NCBI GenBank assembly: GCA_913064925.1
Contig: CAJYBN010000057.1
Span: forward strand, 1-13,946
Reading direction: 5' to 3'
DNA length: 13,946 nucleotides
DNA from: an uncultured Peptococcaceae bacterium
GTDB taxonomy: Bacteria > Bacillota > Desulfotomaculia > Desulfotomaculales > Desulfallaceae
In this document: one piece after another, positions 7,304-13,801 of the stretch
Position numbering within the stretch: position 1 is the first letter of the stretch
How the letters are laid out: each line of letters starts with the position of its first letter
Translations under genes and position numbers: made by a program
Notes under the pieces: model-generated
Told to the model about the DNA's origin: nothing
Database searches by the model: none
The model's input: the letters and a program-made list of their open reading frames with translations, nothing else

Positions 7304-7327
7304 TTCTTCTCCCCCAAAAGTTTTAAA

Positions 7328-7411
7328 CTAAAATCAATTTTAGCATTATTTGTGAAAATGGGATAACCCATACAGACAACCTATATGCTTAATATAAGTT
7401 GTTTGCATGCA
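7328..7411. promoter_or_regulatory. Cluster of inverted repeats upstream of the methyltransferase operon (candidate operators)
   Basis: Four palindromic sites lie in 84 nt: CTAAAAT-CA-ATTTTAG (7328-7343, perfect), ATGGG-ATAA-CCCAT (7358-7371, perfect), ACAACCTATAT-GCTTA-ATATAAGTTGT (7376-7402, one mismatch in 11) and TGCATGCA (7404-7411). All lie 25-108 nt upstream of the first mttB-like start and within the divergent region shared with the ylbF-like gene. I could not place a convincing sigma-A -35/-10 pair for the minus-strand operon, nor a sigma-54 element, which fits a promoter needing an activator. No regulator gene is in the window. The repeats are directly visible; the operator role is inferred. 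Confidence 0.45.
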
Positions 7412-7474
7412 TTAACTATATTTATCCGGCGCTATCTTTACCGCTTTAATAATCCTGTAAATTTTCTAGTTTAT

Positions 7475-7503
7475 TTTCCAGCCCGTAGATTTCGTGTTAT
7501 AAT
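7475..7503 (+). promoter_or_regulatory. Predicted sigma-A promoter of the ylbF-like gene
   Basis: A perfect TATAAT (7498-7503) is preceded by TGT, giving an extended -10. A partial -35 TTTCCA (7475-7480) sits at a 17-bp spacing. The ylbF-like start is about 95 nt downstream. Confidence 0.55.
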
Positions 7504-7598
7504 ACAGCCGTGCAGCATTGAAAGATATCAATGTCATTTAAAGAAATCTAAGGCGCCCGCGGCCCAGGGACCCGGCGCACATAAACGGAGGGGAAAAC

Positions 7599-7946
7599 AT
7601 GTCCAAGGAAGTATTTACCAAAGCAGAAGAGCTGGGTAAGAGCATTGTAGCATCGGAGGAATTCAAGGAGGTACAAAAAAGGGAAAAGGACCTGATGGGC
7701 GACCCCAGTGCCCAGGCACTGCTGAAAAAATTTCACGAACTGCAGAAACTGCAGAAAGAAAAACAAAAAAATGGTAAGTCCTTAAGCAAGGAAGAAGCCC
7801 GGGAATTTGAGCAGGTGCAGCTGCAAATAATGGAAAATAAAACCATTAAGTCCTTTTCGGAAGCACAGGAAAAATTCCAGCACATGATGAACAAAACCAT
7901 GGACATCATCCGCAAGTCGAGCGCTGCCAACATTGCCGAGGAATAA
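7599..7946 (+). CDS. YlbF/YmcA family (Com_YlbF) protein
   Basis: A 115-residue, highly charged, all-helical protein (SKEVFTKAEELGKSIVASEEFKEVQKREKDLM, then a long coiled-coil-like helix FHELQKLQKEKQKNGKSLSKEEAREFEQVQLQIMENKTI) ending in a third helix. Size, charge pattern and the ELGKSIVASEEF opening match the YlbF/YmcA/YheA family. In Bacillus, YlbF and YmcA with YaaT form a complex that directs RNase Y activity and affects competence, sporulation and biofilm. Which family member this is, and whether it has that role, cannot be told. It starts at ATG with GGAGGGG 5 nt upstream, is divergent from the methyltransferase operon, and is followed by hairpins that may end its transcript. Confidence 0.85.
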   Translation: MSKEVFTKAEELGKSIVASEEFKEVQKREKDLMGDPSAQALLKKFHELQKLQKEKQKNGKSLSKEEAREFEQVQLQIMENKTIKSFSEAQEKFQHMMNKTMDIIRKSSAANIAEE

Positions 7947-7947
7947 C

Positions 7948-7968
7948 CGGGCGGGGGCATCCCGCCCG
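7948..7968 (+). terminator. GC-rich hairpin after the ylbF-like gene
   Basis: The perfect 8-bp stem CGGGCGGG / CCCGCCCG has a 5-nt loop and starts 2 nt after the stop codon. Only a short pyrimidine-rich tail (CTCCTTTACC) follows, so it may act as a weak terminator or a 3'-end stabiliser rather than a classic terminator. Confidence 0.45.
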
Positions 7969-7983
7969 CTCCTTTACCTTCCC

Positions 7984-8035
7984 GGGGCCACGCCCCGTTC
8001 GCGCCCGGTGCGCTCGCGGGTGACCCCAATTTTTT
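7984..8035 (+). terminator. Terminator or attenuator just upstream of khtT
   Basis: GGGGCCAC (7984-7991) can pair with GTGACCCC (8020-8027) with one mismatch, enclosing a GC-rich insert, and is followed by AA and TTTTTT (8030-8035). The U-run ends only 22 nt before the khtT start codon. The same GGGGC (7984-7988) can instead pair with the adjacent GCCCC (7992-7996) over a 3-nt loop. The two pairings exclude each other, as in an attenuator. No separate promoter for khtT is evident after the T-run. Confidence 0.5.
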
Positions 8036-8057
8036 GCCACCATTAGGAGGTTAACTG

Positions 8058-8564
8058 ATGTCCATAATTAAGGAAGCCGAATTACCCGGGCTGGGCAAAA
8101 AATTTGAAATATCCCTGGATAACGGCGACCGGGTAGCGGTAGTCATCCACGACGAAGGCATGCGGGAAGTTTACCATTTCCCGGCAGGCGAAGACGATCC
8201 CCTTTCTTCAGTGACCATGACCGACCAGGAAGCCAGGCAGGTCGGTTCCATCATCAGCGGGTCTTTTTACCAGCCGCGCTTGCTGGAAAAGCTGGAAACC
8301 GCCGTTGCCGACCTGCACATAGAGTGGCTGCAGGTAGAAATCGGTTCCGCGATAGCCGGCAAAAGTATTGGGGAGCTCGGCCTGCGGAAAAACCACGGCA
8401 TTATCGTCATCGCCGTGATTGAAGACATAAAAAAGGGGCGCAAGGGGAAAACACTTATCAACCCAGGACCGTCCTACGTTTTTACTCCCGGGCATACCAT
8501 CGTGGCTGCCGGCTTGCAGGAAAAAATGAGGCAGTTCGAGGGGCTTCTAACAAGGGAAAAATAA
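8058..8564 (+). CDS. khtT: K+/H+ antiporter regulatory subunit, KhtT-like
   Basis: A 168-residue soluble protein. The N-terminal half (residues 1-75) has the opening IIKEAELPGLGKKFEI typical of KhtT. The C-terminal half (about 88-165) is a TrkA-C/RCK-C domain with WLQVEIGSAIAGKSIGELGLRKNHGIIVIAV, a ligand-binding loop with INPGPSYVFTPGHTIVAAG and a closing helix. In Bacillus subtilis, KhtT gates the KhtU antiporter in response to pH and cyclic di-AMP; here the RCK-C domain is intact, so similar ligand gating is plausible. The start is ATG with AGGAGG at a 7-nt gap. The gene lies 17 nt before the antiporter and directly after a terminator-like hairpin. I see no khtS-like third gene, though a 42-codon ORF follows khtU. 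Confidence 0.87.
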   Translation: MSIIKEAELPGLGKKFEISLDNGDRVAVVIHDEGMREVYHFPAGEDDPLSSVTMTDQEARQVGSIISGSFYQPRLLEKLETAVADLHIEWLQVEIGSAIAGKSIGELGLRKNHGIIVIAVIEDIKKGRKGKTLINPGPSYVFTPGHTIVAAGLQEKMRQFEGLLTREK

Positions 8565-8581
8565 GCAGAAGGAAGATAAGA

Positions 8582-9808
8582 TTGAACCACGATATCATTT
8601 TTAATCTGGCTCTGGCCTTCACTTTTATCAGCCTGGCCATATTTATTGCCAATAAATTAAAATTTTCATCTATTCCCCTGCTTATTTTGGCCGGCATGCT
8701 CACCGGCCCTCACGCCCCGGATCTGGGCGGCATTTCCCTGGCCCTGGTGTACCAAACCGAATCCATGGACCTGCTGGCCCGGCTGGGCGTTTTGTTGATG
8801 CTCTTTTACCTGGGCCTGGAATTTTCCGCCGGCAAGCTGGCCGCCGCCGGTTCTTCCCTGGTAAAGGGGGGCACCGTTTACGTGGGCCTGAATTTCGCGC
8901 GGGGGCTTGCTTTTGGCTGGCTGTTTTTTCACTCCTGGCCGGAAGCTTTCGTGGTAGCGGGCATCACCGGCATTTCCAGCAGCGCCATCATCACCAAACT
9001 GCTGGTAGAACTAAAAAGGACCGCCAACCCGGAAACGGAATTTATACTGGGCATCATGGTGTTTGAAGACGTTTTCCTGGCCGTTTATCTCTCGGTACTT
9101 ACCGGGCTGCTCTTCAGCGGCGGAAACCTGGCGGCGCGGGAAATAGTGCCCGGAGTTGTCTTAATATTTGCTTTCGTCGTCTTCATCATCGCCTGCGGCC
9201 GGCGTATAGGCGCCGCGCTGGAACCCAGGCTGCCTGCCAAGTCGGCGGAAAGCTTCACAGTGGTCGTGTTTACGCTGTTGCTGCTGACCGCGGTGTTGGT
9301 GGAAACGCTGCATATCGCCGAAGCCATCGGGGCGCTGCTGCTGGGGCTGGTCATGGCGGAAACCGTACACGCCAGGCGGGTTATCCAATTGGTTTCGCCC
9401 ATGCGTGATTTGTTCGGCGCTGTTTTTTTCTTTTCCTTCGGCCTGGACATAGATTATCGCCTTTTCGGTGACGCCCTTTACCTCACGCTGGCCGCCGTGC
9501 TATTGACGGTGGCGGGCAACGTCGTCACCGGCTTGCTGGCTTCCTGGCTGGCCGGTTATAAAAGCAAGCGCGGCTTCAACGTAGCTTTTACCATCATAGC
9601 CCGGGGCGAGTTTGCCGTCATCGTGGCCAGCCTAGCCGTGACGGCAGGGGCAAGTCCCGTTTTGCCGGCCTTTGCCGCCCTTTACGTGCTGGTGCTGGCC
9701 TTCATCAGCCCGGTGCTGGCGAAAAATGCGCCTTCCTTTTACCGGGGCTACACCAGGCTTTTGGCATCCTTACCCCGGCCGGGCGGCCGAACCCATAGCG
9801 CCGGTTAG
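8582..9808 (+). CDS. khtU: CPA2-family cation/proton antiporter, KhtU-like
   Basis: A 408-residue integral membrane protein with about 12 hydrophobic segments and the CPA2 signature pattern: ILAGMLTGPHAPD near the N terminus, LLMLFYLGLEFSAGKL, GITGISSSAIITKLLVE, ILGIMVFEDVFLAVYLS (acidic pair of the ion path) and EAIGALLLGLVMAET. It ends after the membrane domain with no RCK extension, consistent with a separate regulatory subunit encoded just upstream. The start is TTG with GGAAG 6 nt upstream, 17 nt after khtT. Predicted role: K+ (or Na+) efflux in exchange for protons across the cytoplasmic membrane, for ion and pH homeostasis. Confidence 0.9.
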   Translation: MNHDIIFNLALAFTFISLAIFIANKLKFSSIPLLILAGMLTGPHAPDLGGISLALVYQTESMDLLARLGVLLMLFYLGLEFSAGKLAAAGSSLVKGGTVYVGLNFARGLAFGWLFFHSWPEAFVVAGITGISSSAIITKLLVELKRTANPETEFILGIMVFEDVFLAVYLSVLTGLLFSGGNLAAREIVPGVVLIFAFVVFIIACGRRIGAALEPRLPAKSAESFTVVVFTLLLLTAVLVETLHIAEAIGALLLGLVMAETVHARRVIQLVSPMRDLFGAVFFFSFGLDIDYRLFGDALYLTLAAVLLTVAGNVVTGLLASWLAGYKSKRGFNVAFTIIARGEFAVIVASLAVTAGASPVLPAFAALYVLVLAFISPVLAKNAPSFYRGYTRLLASLPRPGGRTHSAG

Positions 9809-9823
9809 GTGCCACAACGAGCT

Positions 9824-9952
9824 ATGGCGAATTTATCCCCCGAGCGGCTCGGCCAAGGCCTGGCAACCAGTGAAATCGCAGCGGGCATTTATTGCATCGC
9901 GCTTATCAGCTACTTCAACGTCCGCTGCATCAGGACCGGCTGCAAAATGTAA
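9824..9952 (+). CDS. Possible small protein, 42 residues
   Basis: An ATG opens a 42-codon frame (MANLSPERLGQGLATSEIAA... ending in RTGCKM) between khtU and the AIG2-like gene. The middle, AAGIYCIALISYF, is hydrophobic enough for a short membrane segment, and the C terminus is basic with two Cys. The ribosome binding site is weak (AGGTG 13 nt upstream, or GAG 3 nt upstream). The frame is not recognised. The stop is followed closely by the GAGGAG preceding the next gene, which fits an operon arrangement, but the frame could be chance. Confidence 0.3.
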   Translation: MANLSPERLGQGLATSEIAAGIYCIALISYFNVRCIRTGCKM

Positions 9953-9977
9953 AAGAGGAGTGAAAACTCTAACCGAC

Positions 9978-10418
9978 ATGCTTGGCAACTGGTATTTTGT
10001 CTACGGCACCCTGCTGCGGGGCATGTCCAACCACGGGCTCATCGAAGCGGCGACCCGGCAGTGCCACCCCGCGTCCCTGCCGGGCGTCCTGTATCACCTG
10101 CCTCAGGGTTACCCCATGCTGGTAGAGGAAGCCAACGGCATGGTACGCGGCGAGGCCGTTTTACTGGAAGGCGACGCCGCCATGGCAGCGGCGTTGGACC
10201 GGCTGGAAGACTTCATCGCTCCCGGCCACCCGGGCAACCTGTACGAGCGGGTGGAACGGGAAGTAACTATTGACGGGTCAAAAGAAAAAGTGCGCTGTAC
10301 GGTATACGTCTGCCCCGCGCAGCACAGGGAATGGGTTAGGAAAAACTGCATTTTGGTGCCCGGCGGTGATTGGCGGCGGTTTATCACCTCTCGCAGCAAC
10401 TCCCGCCCGCGCAGCTGA
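9978..10418 (+). CDS. AIG2 / gamma-glutamylcyclotransferase-like family protein
   Basis: A 146-residue protein with the family hallmark FVYGTLLRG near the N terminus (YGTL at 9-12), LPQGYPMLVEEANGMVRGEAVLL, the LDRLEDFIAPGHPGNLYERV segment (equivalent to LDxxEGY...YxR, supplying the catalytic Glu) and a closing CTVYVC strand. Members act on gamma-glutamyl amines or peptides, releasing 5-oxoproline; the substrate here is unknown. The frame extends far upstream into khtU in another reading frame, so the start must be chosen. ATG at 9978 fits the family start, but the GAGGAG at 9955-9960 lies 17 nt away. GTG at 9960 overlaps that GAGGAG, so the true start is uncertain. Confidence 0.8.
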   Translation: MLGNWYFVYGTLLRGMSNHGLIEAATRQCHPASLPGVLYHLPQGYPMLVEEANGMVRGEAVLLEGDAAMAAALDRLEDFIAPGHPGNLYERVEREVTIDGSKEKVRCTVYVCPAQHREWVRKNCILVPGGDWRRFITSRSNSRPRS

Positions 10419-10444
10419 AAACCTACCCGAAGGAGCAAAAAATC

Positions 10445-10768
10445 ATGAGCATGCTTTTTCTTATCCTGGCCATTATAATGGAAGTTTCCGGCACTACCTG
10501 CATGAAACTTTCGCACGGGTTCACCAGGTTGCTGCCCTCGCTGCTGATGTTTCTCTTTTACGTACTCAGCCTGTCCTCCCTCACCATGGCCCTGAAAAAA
10601 ATCGACATTAGCGTGGCCTACGCCATTTGGTCGGGCCTGGGAACCGCTCTTATTGCCGTTGTGGGAATAATCTGGTTCAAAGAATCCGTTTCTGCCGCCA
10701 AGCTGGTTTCCCTCAGCTTAATCATCATCGGCGTTGCAGGCCTGCACCTTAGCGGCGATATCAGGTAA
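10445..10768 (+). CDS. Small multidrug resistance (SMR) family transporter, EmrE/Qac-like
   Basis: A 107-residue, four-helix membrane protein of typical SMR length. The first helix carries the essential membrane glutamate (Glu13, in LAIIMEVSGTTCMKLS). The second loop and helix include MALKKIDISVAYAIWSGLGTALIA, with Trp62 matching the conserved Trp of EmrE, then IIWFKE and a last helix with IIIGVAGL. The AYAIWSGLGT form favours the drug/quaternary-cation branch over the guanidinium (Gdx/SugE) branch. It starts at ATG with AGGAG about 10 nt upstream, 26 nt after the AIG2-like gene. Only one subunit is present, so a homodimer is expected. Substrates are likely hydrophobic cations. Confidence 0.9.
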   Translation: MSMLFLILAIIMEVSGTTCMKLSHGFTRLLPSLLMFLFYVLSLSSLTMALKKIDISVAYAIWSGLGTALIAVVGIIWFKESVSAAKLVSLSLIIIGVAGLHLSGDIR

Positions 10769-10865
10769 TACAGCCCGTCCCCCGGCATAAAACAACCACC
10801 TGCACCATACAATTAATTAATAATTGAATGCTTATCACCGATAAACTGACGGGGGGCATACACCG

Positions 10866-11417
10866 GTGCAAAATAATAATTCTGCCCGGGGGGATGTTCG
10901 CCAAGCGCATGTCAGCAGGTGGTGCGCCCTGGCGCTGCCATACCCGGAAATAAAGGTGCAAAGGCCCAATCGCTATTATGCCGAGCTGCTGTTGGAAGAT
11001 TACGCCGGCCGGGTCAGTGAAATGACGGCCATCAACCAGTACTTCTACCACCATGTGATTTTCGAGGAAAAGTACGAAGATCTGGCCAAATTGGAAGAAT
11101 GCATTGCCATTATCGAAATGTGGCACCTGGAAATGCTCGGCGAAACCATCCGGCTGCTGGGCGTGGATCCACGCCTGCGCGTGCTGACGCGCAACAGGGA
11201 AACGTACTGGTGTGCGGATTACGTCTATTACGGCTATGCCGTCTGCGACCGCCTGGCCGCGGACATAGCCGCGGAAGAGTCCGCCATTGCCCAGTACCGC
11301 AAACACCAGCAGCTGATCAAAGACCCGTACATTGATGCCATTCTGGAAAGAATCATCAGGGACGAGCAGCACCACTTGCAATTATTCAGCAATGCCATGC
11401 AAAAGTACTGCAGGTAA
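10866..11417 (+). CDS. Ferritin-like diiron protein (bacterioferritin/rubrerythrin superfamily)
   Basis: A 183-residue protein with a complete carboxylate diiron site on a four-helix bundle: Glu52 in SEMTAINQYFYHH, Glu84 and His87 in IEMWHLEM, Glu137/138 in AAEESAIAQYRKH, and Glu167 and His170 in RDEQHHLQL. This places it in the ferritin-like superfamily, where members store iron or reduce peroxide. It has no rubredoxin domain and is shorter than a bacterioferritin or manganese catalase, and I do not recognise the specific subfamily. The start is GTG with a GGGGGG site 9 nt upstream; the first 30 residues are less ordered. It is preceded by 97 nt of partly AT-rich sequence and followed by GC-rich spacer before the tRNA promoter. 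Confidence 0.8.
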   Translation: MQNNNSARGDVRQAHVSRWCALALPYPEIKVQRPNRYYAELLLEDYAGRVSEMTAINQYFYHHVIFEEKYEDLAKLEECIAIIEMWHLEMLGETIRLLGVDPRLRVLTRNRETYWCADYVYYGYAVCDRLAADIAAEESAIAQYRKHQQLIKDPYIDAILERIIRDEQHHLQLFSNAMQKYCR

Positions 11418-11495
11418 GCCGCGCGGCAGCGGGCGCCGGAACCGCCACCCTTACTTCAACAGCGAACAAAAAGTACCGAAAAGTACCGGATCCAA

Positions 11496-11525
11496 TTGAC
11501 ACGGGGGTTGCACATGCCATATAAT
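11496..11525 (+). promoter_or_regulatory. Consensus sigma-A promoter of tRNA-Leu
   Basis: A perfect TTGACA (11496-11501) and a perfect TATAAT (11520-11525) are separated by 18 bp. The predicted start of transcription lies about 23 nt before the tRNA, as is typical for stable RNA genes. Confidence 0.85.
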
Positions 11526-11554
11526 TATAAGTGCTTTATATAATTTATTTGCAA

Positions 11555-11643
11555 GCCGGAGTGGCGGAACTGGCAGACGCACGGGACTTAAAATCCCGGG
11601 TCATGCAAATGACGTACCGGTTCAAGTCCGGTCTCCGGCACCA
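11555..11643 (+). tRNA. tRNA-Leu (anticodon UAA)
   Basis: An 89-nt cloverleaf with acceptor arms GCCGGAG / CTCCGGC, discriminator A and an encoded CCA end. The anticodon stem is CGGGA / TCCCG around loop CTTAAAA, giving anticodon UAA (reads UUA/UUG). A long variable arm (GGTCATGCAAATGACG) marks it as a class II tRNA, and GGTTCAAGTCC is the T-arm. Confidence 0.97.
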
Positions 11644-11650
11644 GTAAAAT

Positions 11651-11670
11651 AAAGCCCTGCGGGGCTTTTT
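11651..11670 (+). terminator. Intrinsic terminator after tRNA-Leu
   Basis: The 7-bp stem AAAGCCC / GGGCTTT with a TGCG loop runs into T residues, 7 nt after the CCA end. The AT ends of the stem also give a weak U-run on the minus strand, so it may work in both directions. Confidence 0.85.
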
Positions 11671-11777
11671 CTGTTTTTAGTGAAATTTGGATTGTCAGCG
11701 AATGGGGACAATTTTTTTCCTAGTTGACGCAATTGACGTTTTTAAAGCAAAACAATACAACCTTGGGACAGCAGCAG

Positions 11778-11852
11778 CTACTCGTCGTCGGCCTGACAGC
11801 CGCCGGTGGCAACCAGCGTTTCGGCCACGGCCTTGATGGTGTCCTTATCCAC
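11778..11852 (-). CDS. Small protein, 24 residues, unknown function
   Basis: A GTG start is preceded by GGGAGG at an 8-nt gap. The 24 codons encode an acidic peptide that begins MDKDTIKAVAETL and ends GGCQADDE, followed by TAG. Codon choice is strongly GC-ending (GAC, ATC, GCC, GTG, CTG, GGC), as in the neighbouring genes, while the flanks are AT-rich; this argues against chance. It has no signal peptide or membrane segment, and a single Cys near the C terminus. It sits alone between the tRNA terminator and the alcohol dehydrogenase terminator. I do not recognise it. It could be a true small protein, a leader peptide, or the remnant start of a lost gene. Confidence 0.5.
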   Translation of the reverse strand: MDKDTIKAVAETLVATGGCQADDE

Positions 11853-11874
11853 AATACAAACCTCCCAGCCTTTT

Positions 11875-11910
11875 ATTGCTTTGTCATATGCTATTGCTTT
11901 ATCATATGCT
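11875..11910. repeat. 18-bp tandem direct repeat, two copies
   Basis: ATTGCTTTGTCATATGCT (11875-11892) is followed directly by ATTGCTTTATCATATGCT (11893-11910), one difference. It lies just upstream of the 24-codon minus-strand ORF, so it could be in that gene's leader or promoter region. Confidence 0.8.
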
Positions 11911-11957
11911 CCCGTCCGGGCCGCGGTCAGAGGTTTTATTTATAGGTTTTAACCCAT

Positions 11958-11985
11958 AAAAAAAAGCGGGCAATATCCTCCCGCT
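11958..11985 (-). terminator. Intrinsic terminator of the alcohol dehydrogenase gene
   Basis: On the minus strand AGCGGG pairs with CCCGCT over a 9-nt loop, followed by a run of eight T (11958-11965). It lies about 30 nt after the stop of the dehydrogenase. Confidence 0.8.
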
Positions 11986-11992
11986 CCCGCAA

Positions 11993-12016
11993 CTTTCAAC
12001 CTTTCAACCTTTCAAC
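11993..12016. repeat. Three tandem copies of an 8-bp unit at the adh stop codon
   Basis: CTTTCAAC occurs three times in a row. On the coding strand the first copy (GTTGAAAG) contains the TGA stop of the dehydrogenase. This looks like simple slippage expansion. Confidence 0.75.
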
Positions 12017-13193
12017 ACCTGGCACCGGGAAAGGCCTGACTCCCTGTGTAAGCGGTTATCAGCAAGTTTTTCAGGTCCTGCAGGGTTGGCAGGCGGGGAT
12101 TGGTCCTGATGGTAATGTCGCGCATAGCGTTTTGCGCCAGGTGGTCCAAGGCGTTGTTAAAGGATGCTTCGTCTATGCCGTATTCTTTGATAGTACGGGG
12201 CAGCCCGATATCTTTTTGCAGCTGGAACATGGCGTTGGCCAGTTTATCCGCCGCTTCCCGGTTATCATTAAACTGCAGATTCAGCGCTCCGGCTAATTCG
12301 GCGTACAGTTCGGCAACAGCGATGGAGTTATACTGAACCACGTAAGGCAGCAGCAGGGAATTGCCCATGCCGTGGGGAACGCCGAACTCGGACCCCAACT
12401 GGTGGGCCAGGGCGTGAGTGACCCCCAGGGAAGTGTTGGTGAAAACCATACCGGCCATTAAAGAAGCGGTATGCATTTCCTCCCTGGCCTGCTTGTTGCG
12501 CCCGTTGGCATATGCCTTGGGCAAACTGTGGAACACCATTTGGACAACCTTCAAAGCCAGCGCCCGGTCGATTTCCGAAGCTATGGTGGAAACAAAACCT
12601 TCGACGGCGTGGGAAAGTACATCCATGCCTGTAGCGGCCGTAACACCCGGCGGCATAGTGGAAGCCAGCTCCGGGTCCGCTATGGCGATATCCGGGCCTA
12701 TTTCACGGCTGATGATCATGTCCTTGACATGTGGTTGCACGCTCCGGTTGGTGATCACCGCCACGCTGGTAACCTCCGAACCCGTTCCGCTGGTGGTGGA
12801 AACGGCAATCAATTTGGCCTTGTTTCGCAAAGCGGGTACTTTCTTTATAATCTTTTCCCAGGTAATACCCGGGTGTTCATAAAACACCCACATCACCTTG
12901 GCCGCGTCAATGGCAGAGCCCCCGCCCAAGGCAATAATCCAGTCGGGTTCGAAGGCCCGCATCAACCCGGCGCCTTTTTCTATTAATTCCCGGGAAGGGT
13001 CCGGCTCCACCCCGGTAAATGCCTGCACTTCCAAACCGCCTTGCTGCAGGTGACTTTGCACTTTATCCAGCAACCCGACTTCCGCAATAACGGGATCTGT
13101 CACAATAAAAGCTCTTTTCCCCTTCAACCTGCTTAAGAAACTTAAAGAACCCCAGCCAAATATTATATCCCTGGGTACTATGAATGACTTCAT
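12012..13193 (-). CDS. Iron-containing alcohol dehydrogenase (group III)
   Basis: A 393-residue group III dehydrogenase. The N-terminal NAD(P)-binding half shows IIFGWGSL, FIVTDP, the cofactor motif GGGSAIDAAK (90-99) and STTSGTGSEVT (132-142). The C-terminal half holds the predicted Fe2+ ligands Asp191 and His195 (GMDVLSHAVE), His260 (VTHALAHQLG) and His274 (GVPHGMGN). Such enzymes interconvert primary alcohols or diols and aldehydes; the substrate is not predictable. ATG at 13193 is preferred because AGGAGG lies 8 nt before it and MKSFIVPRDIIFG is a normal family start; an upstream in-frame start at 13247 would add 18 atypical residues. The gene follows the YkgJ-type gene by 63 nt and has its own terminator downstream. 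Confidence 0.93.
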   Translation of the reverse strand: MKSFIVPRDIIFGWGSLSFLSRLKGKRAFIVTDPVIAEVGLLDKVQSHLQQGGLEVQAFTGVEPDPSRELIEKGAGLMRAFEPDWIIALGGGSAIDAAKVMWVFYEHPGITWEKIIKKVPALRNKAKLIAVSTTSGTGSEVTSVAVITNRSVQPHVKDMIISREIGPDIAIADPELASTMPPGVTAATGMDVLSHAVEGFVSTIASEIDRALALKVVQMVFHSLPKAYANGRNKQAREEMHTASLMAGMVFTNTSLGVTHALAHQLGSEFGVPHGMGNSLLLPYVVQYNSIAVAELYAELAGALNLQFNDNREAADKLANAMFQLQKDIGLPRTIKEYGIDEASFNNALDHLAQNAMRDITIRTNPRLPTLQDLKNLLITAYTGSQAFPGARC

Positions 13194-13256
13194 GAGCCGT
13201 GCCTCCTTTAGTTGATTAGATTTCAAAAAATACCCCGTCCCACTCACTGAAGGGGG

Positions 13257-13784
13257 CTACCTCCAATATGGAGCCATAACACGCTTATATTCCCGAAACT
13301 CCCTACCATATATAACTTTGAGCTTTTGAAATATCTCAAAAACTACAGGACATATTTTACAGTTGTTAATAAGATTAATAAGCCTGAACACAATCTCGTC
13401 CTTGCCAGTATACGGGTATTCCTTGCAAGTCTCGGGCCGCATATCATATATTGAACAGCCTTCGGGGGTCAGGAAAGGACATGGCGTGCTTTTCATGCTC
13501 CATCCGTCATTATATTTCCTAAGATAGGTTTCCTTAAATTCAGTTGTAGAAAGTCCCATAGCTTTGGAAATCCTTACTATGTCTTTTTCATTTAGTACAG
13601 GTGCAATTCTTTTGCAACAATTAGAGCATGATATACAATCCACCTGCTTAAAAAGATCATTATGCATGCTATTTACCAGCCTGTCCACCTCGTCGGGATC
13701 CTGATTCTTTAAAAATGCCCTCAATAAAAAATTATCTTTTTCAACTGCTTGGCTTTCTTTTTCAAGTTGTTCCGGTGAAATCAG
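13257..13784 (-). CDS. YkgJ-family CxxCxxCC metal-binding protein; probable CTG start
   Basis: A cysteine-cluster protein (UPF0153/YkgJ-like) with CISCSNCC followed by CPFLTPEGCSIYDMRPETCKEYP, the conserved Cys set thought to bind Zn or an Fe-S centre. Function in the family is unproven. AAGGAG (13794-13799 on the complement) lies 9 nt before an in-frame CTG at 13782-13784, and the frame is closed by TGA two codons further up. The frame then reads LISPEQLEKESQAVEKDNFLLRAF. The first canonical start, TTG at 13724, has no ribosome binding site and would drop 20 plausible helical residues. I therefore propose 175 residues from CTG, with 155 from TTG as the alternative. AT content is somewhat higher than in the genes to its left. 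Confidence 0.8.
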   Translation of the reverse strand: MISPEQLEKESQAVEKDNFLLRAFLKNQDPDEVDRLVNSMHNDLFKQVDCISCSNCCKRIAPVLNEKDIVRISKAMGLSTTEFKETYLRKYNDGWSMKSTPCPFLTPEGCSIYDMRPETCKEYPYTGKDEIVFRLINLINNCKICPVVFEIFQKLKVIYGREFREYKRVMAPYWR

Positions 13785-13801
13785 ATATCAACACTCCTTT
13801 A

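Noticed and set aside
7304..7327. Sigma-54 promoter for the methyltransferase operon
   Set aside because: No TGGCAC-N5-TTGC-like element with GG/GC spacing could be found on the minus strand upstream of 7303.
7304..7598. Cobalamin riboswitch upstream of the corrinoid operon
   Set aside because: I found no B12-box-like sequence or multi-stem structure on the minus strand; only short, AT-rich palindromes are present.
10769..10865. Promoter for the ferritin-like gene in the AT-rich stretch
   Set aside because: No -35/-10 pair with acceptable spacing was visible; AT-richness alone is not evidence.
11724..11945. Plus-strand 73-codon frame over the repeat region after tRNA-Leu
   Set aside because: No ribosome binding site; its hydrophobic Cys/Phe/Tyr-rich part is only the translated 18-bp repeat, and the minus-strand 24-codon ORF has better coding evidence.
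11875..12016. Short repeats as a CRISPR array
   Set aside because: Repeats are tandem without spacers, only two or three copies, and no cas gene is nearby.
13194..13256. Terminator between the YkgJ-type gene and the alcohol dehydrogenase
   Set aside because: CCCC and GGGG near a T6 run exist on the minus strand, but the stem is only four pairs with a long loop, too weak to call.
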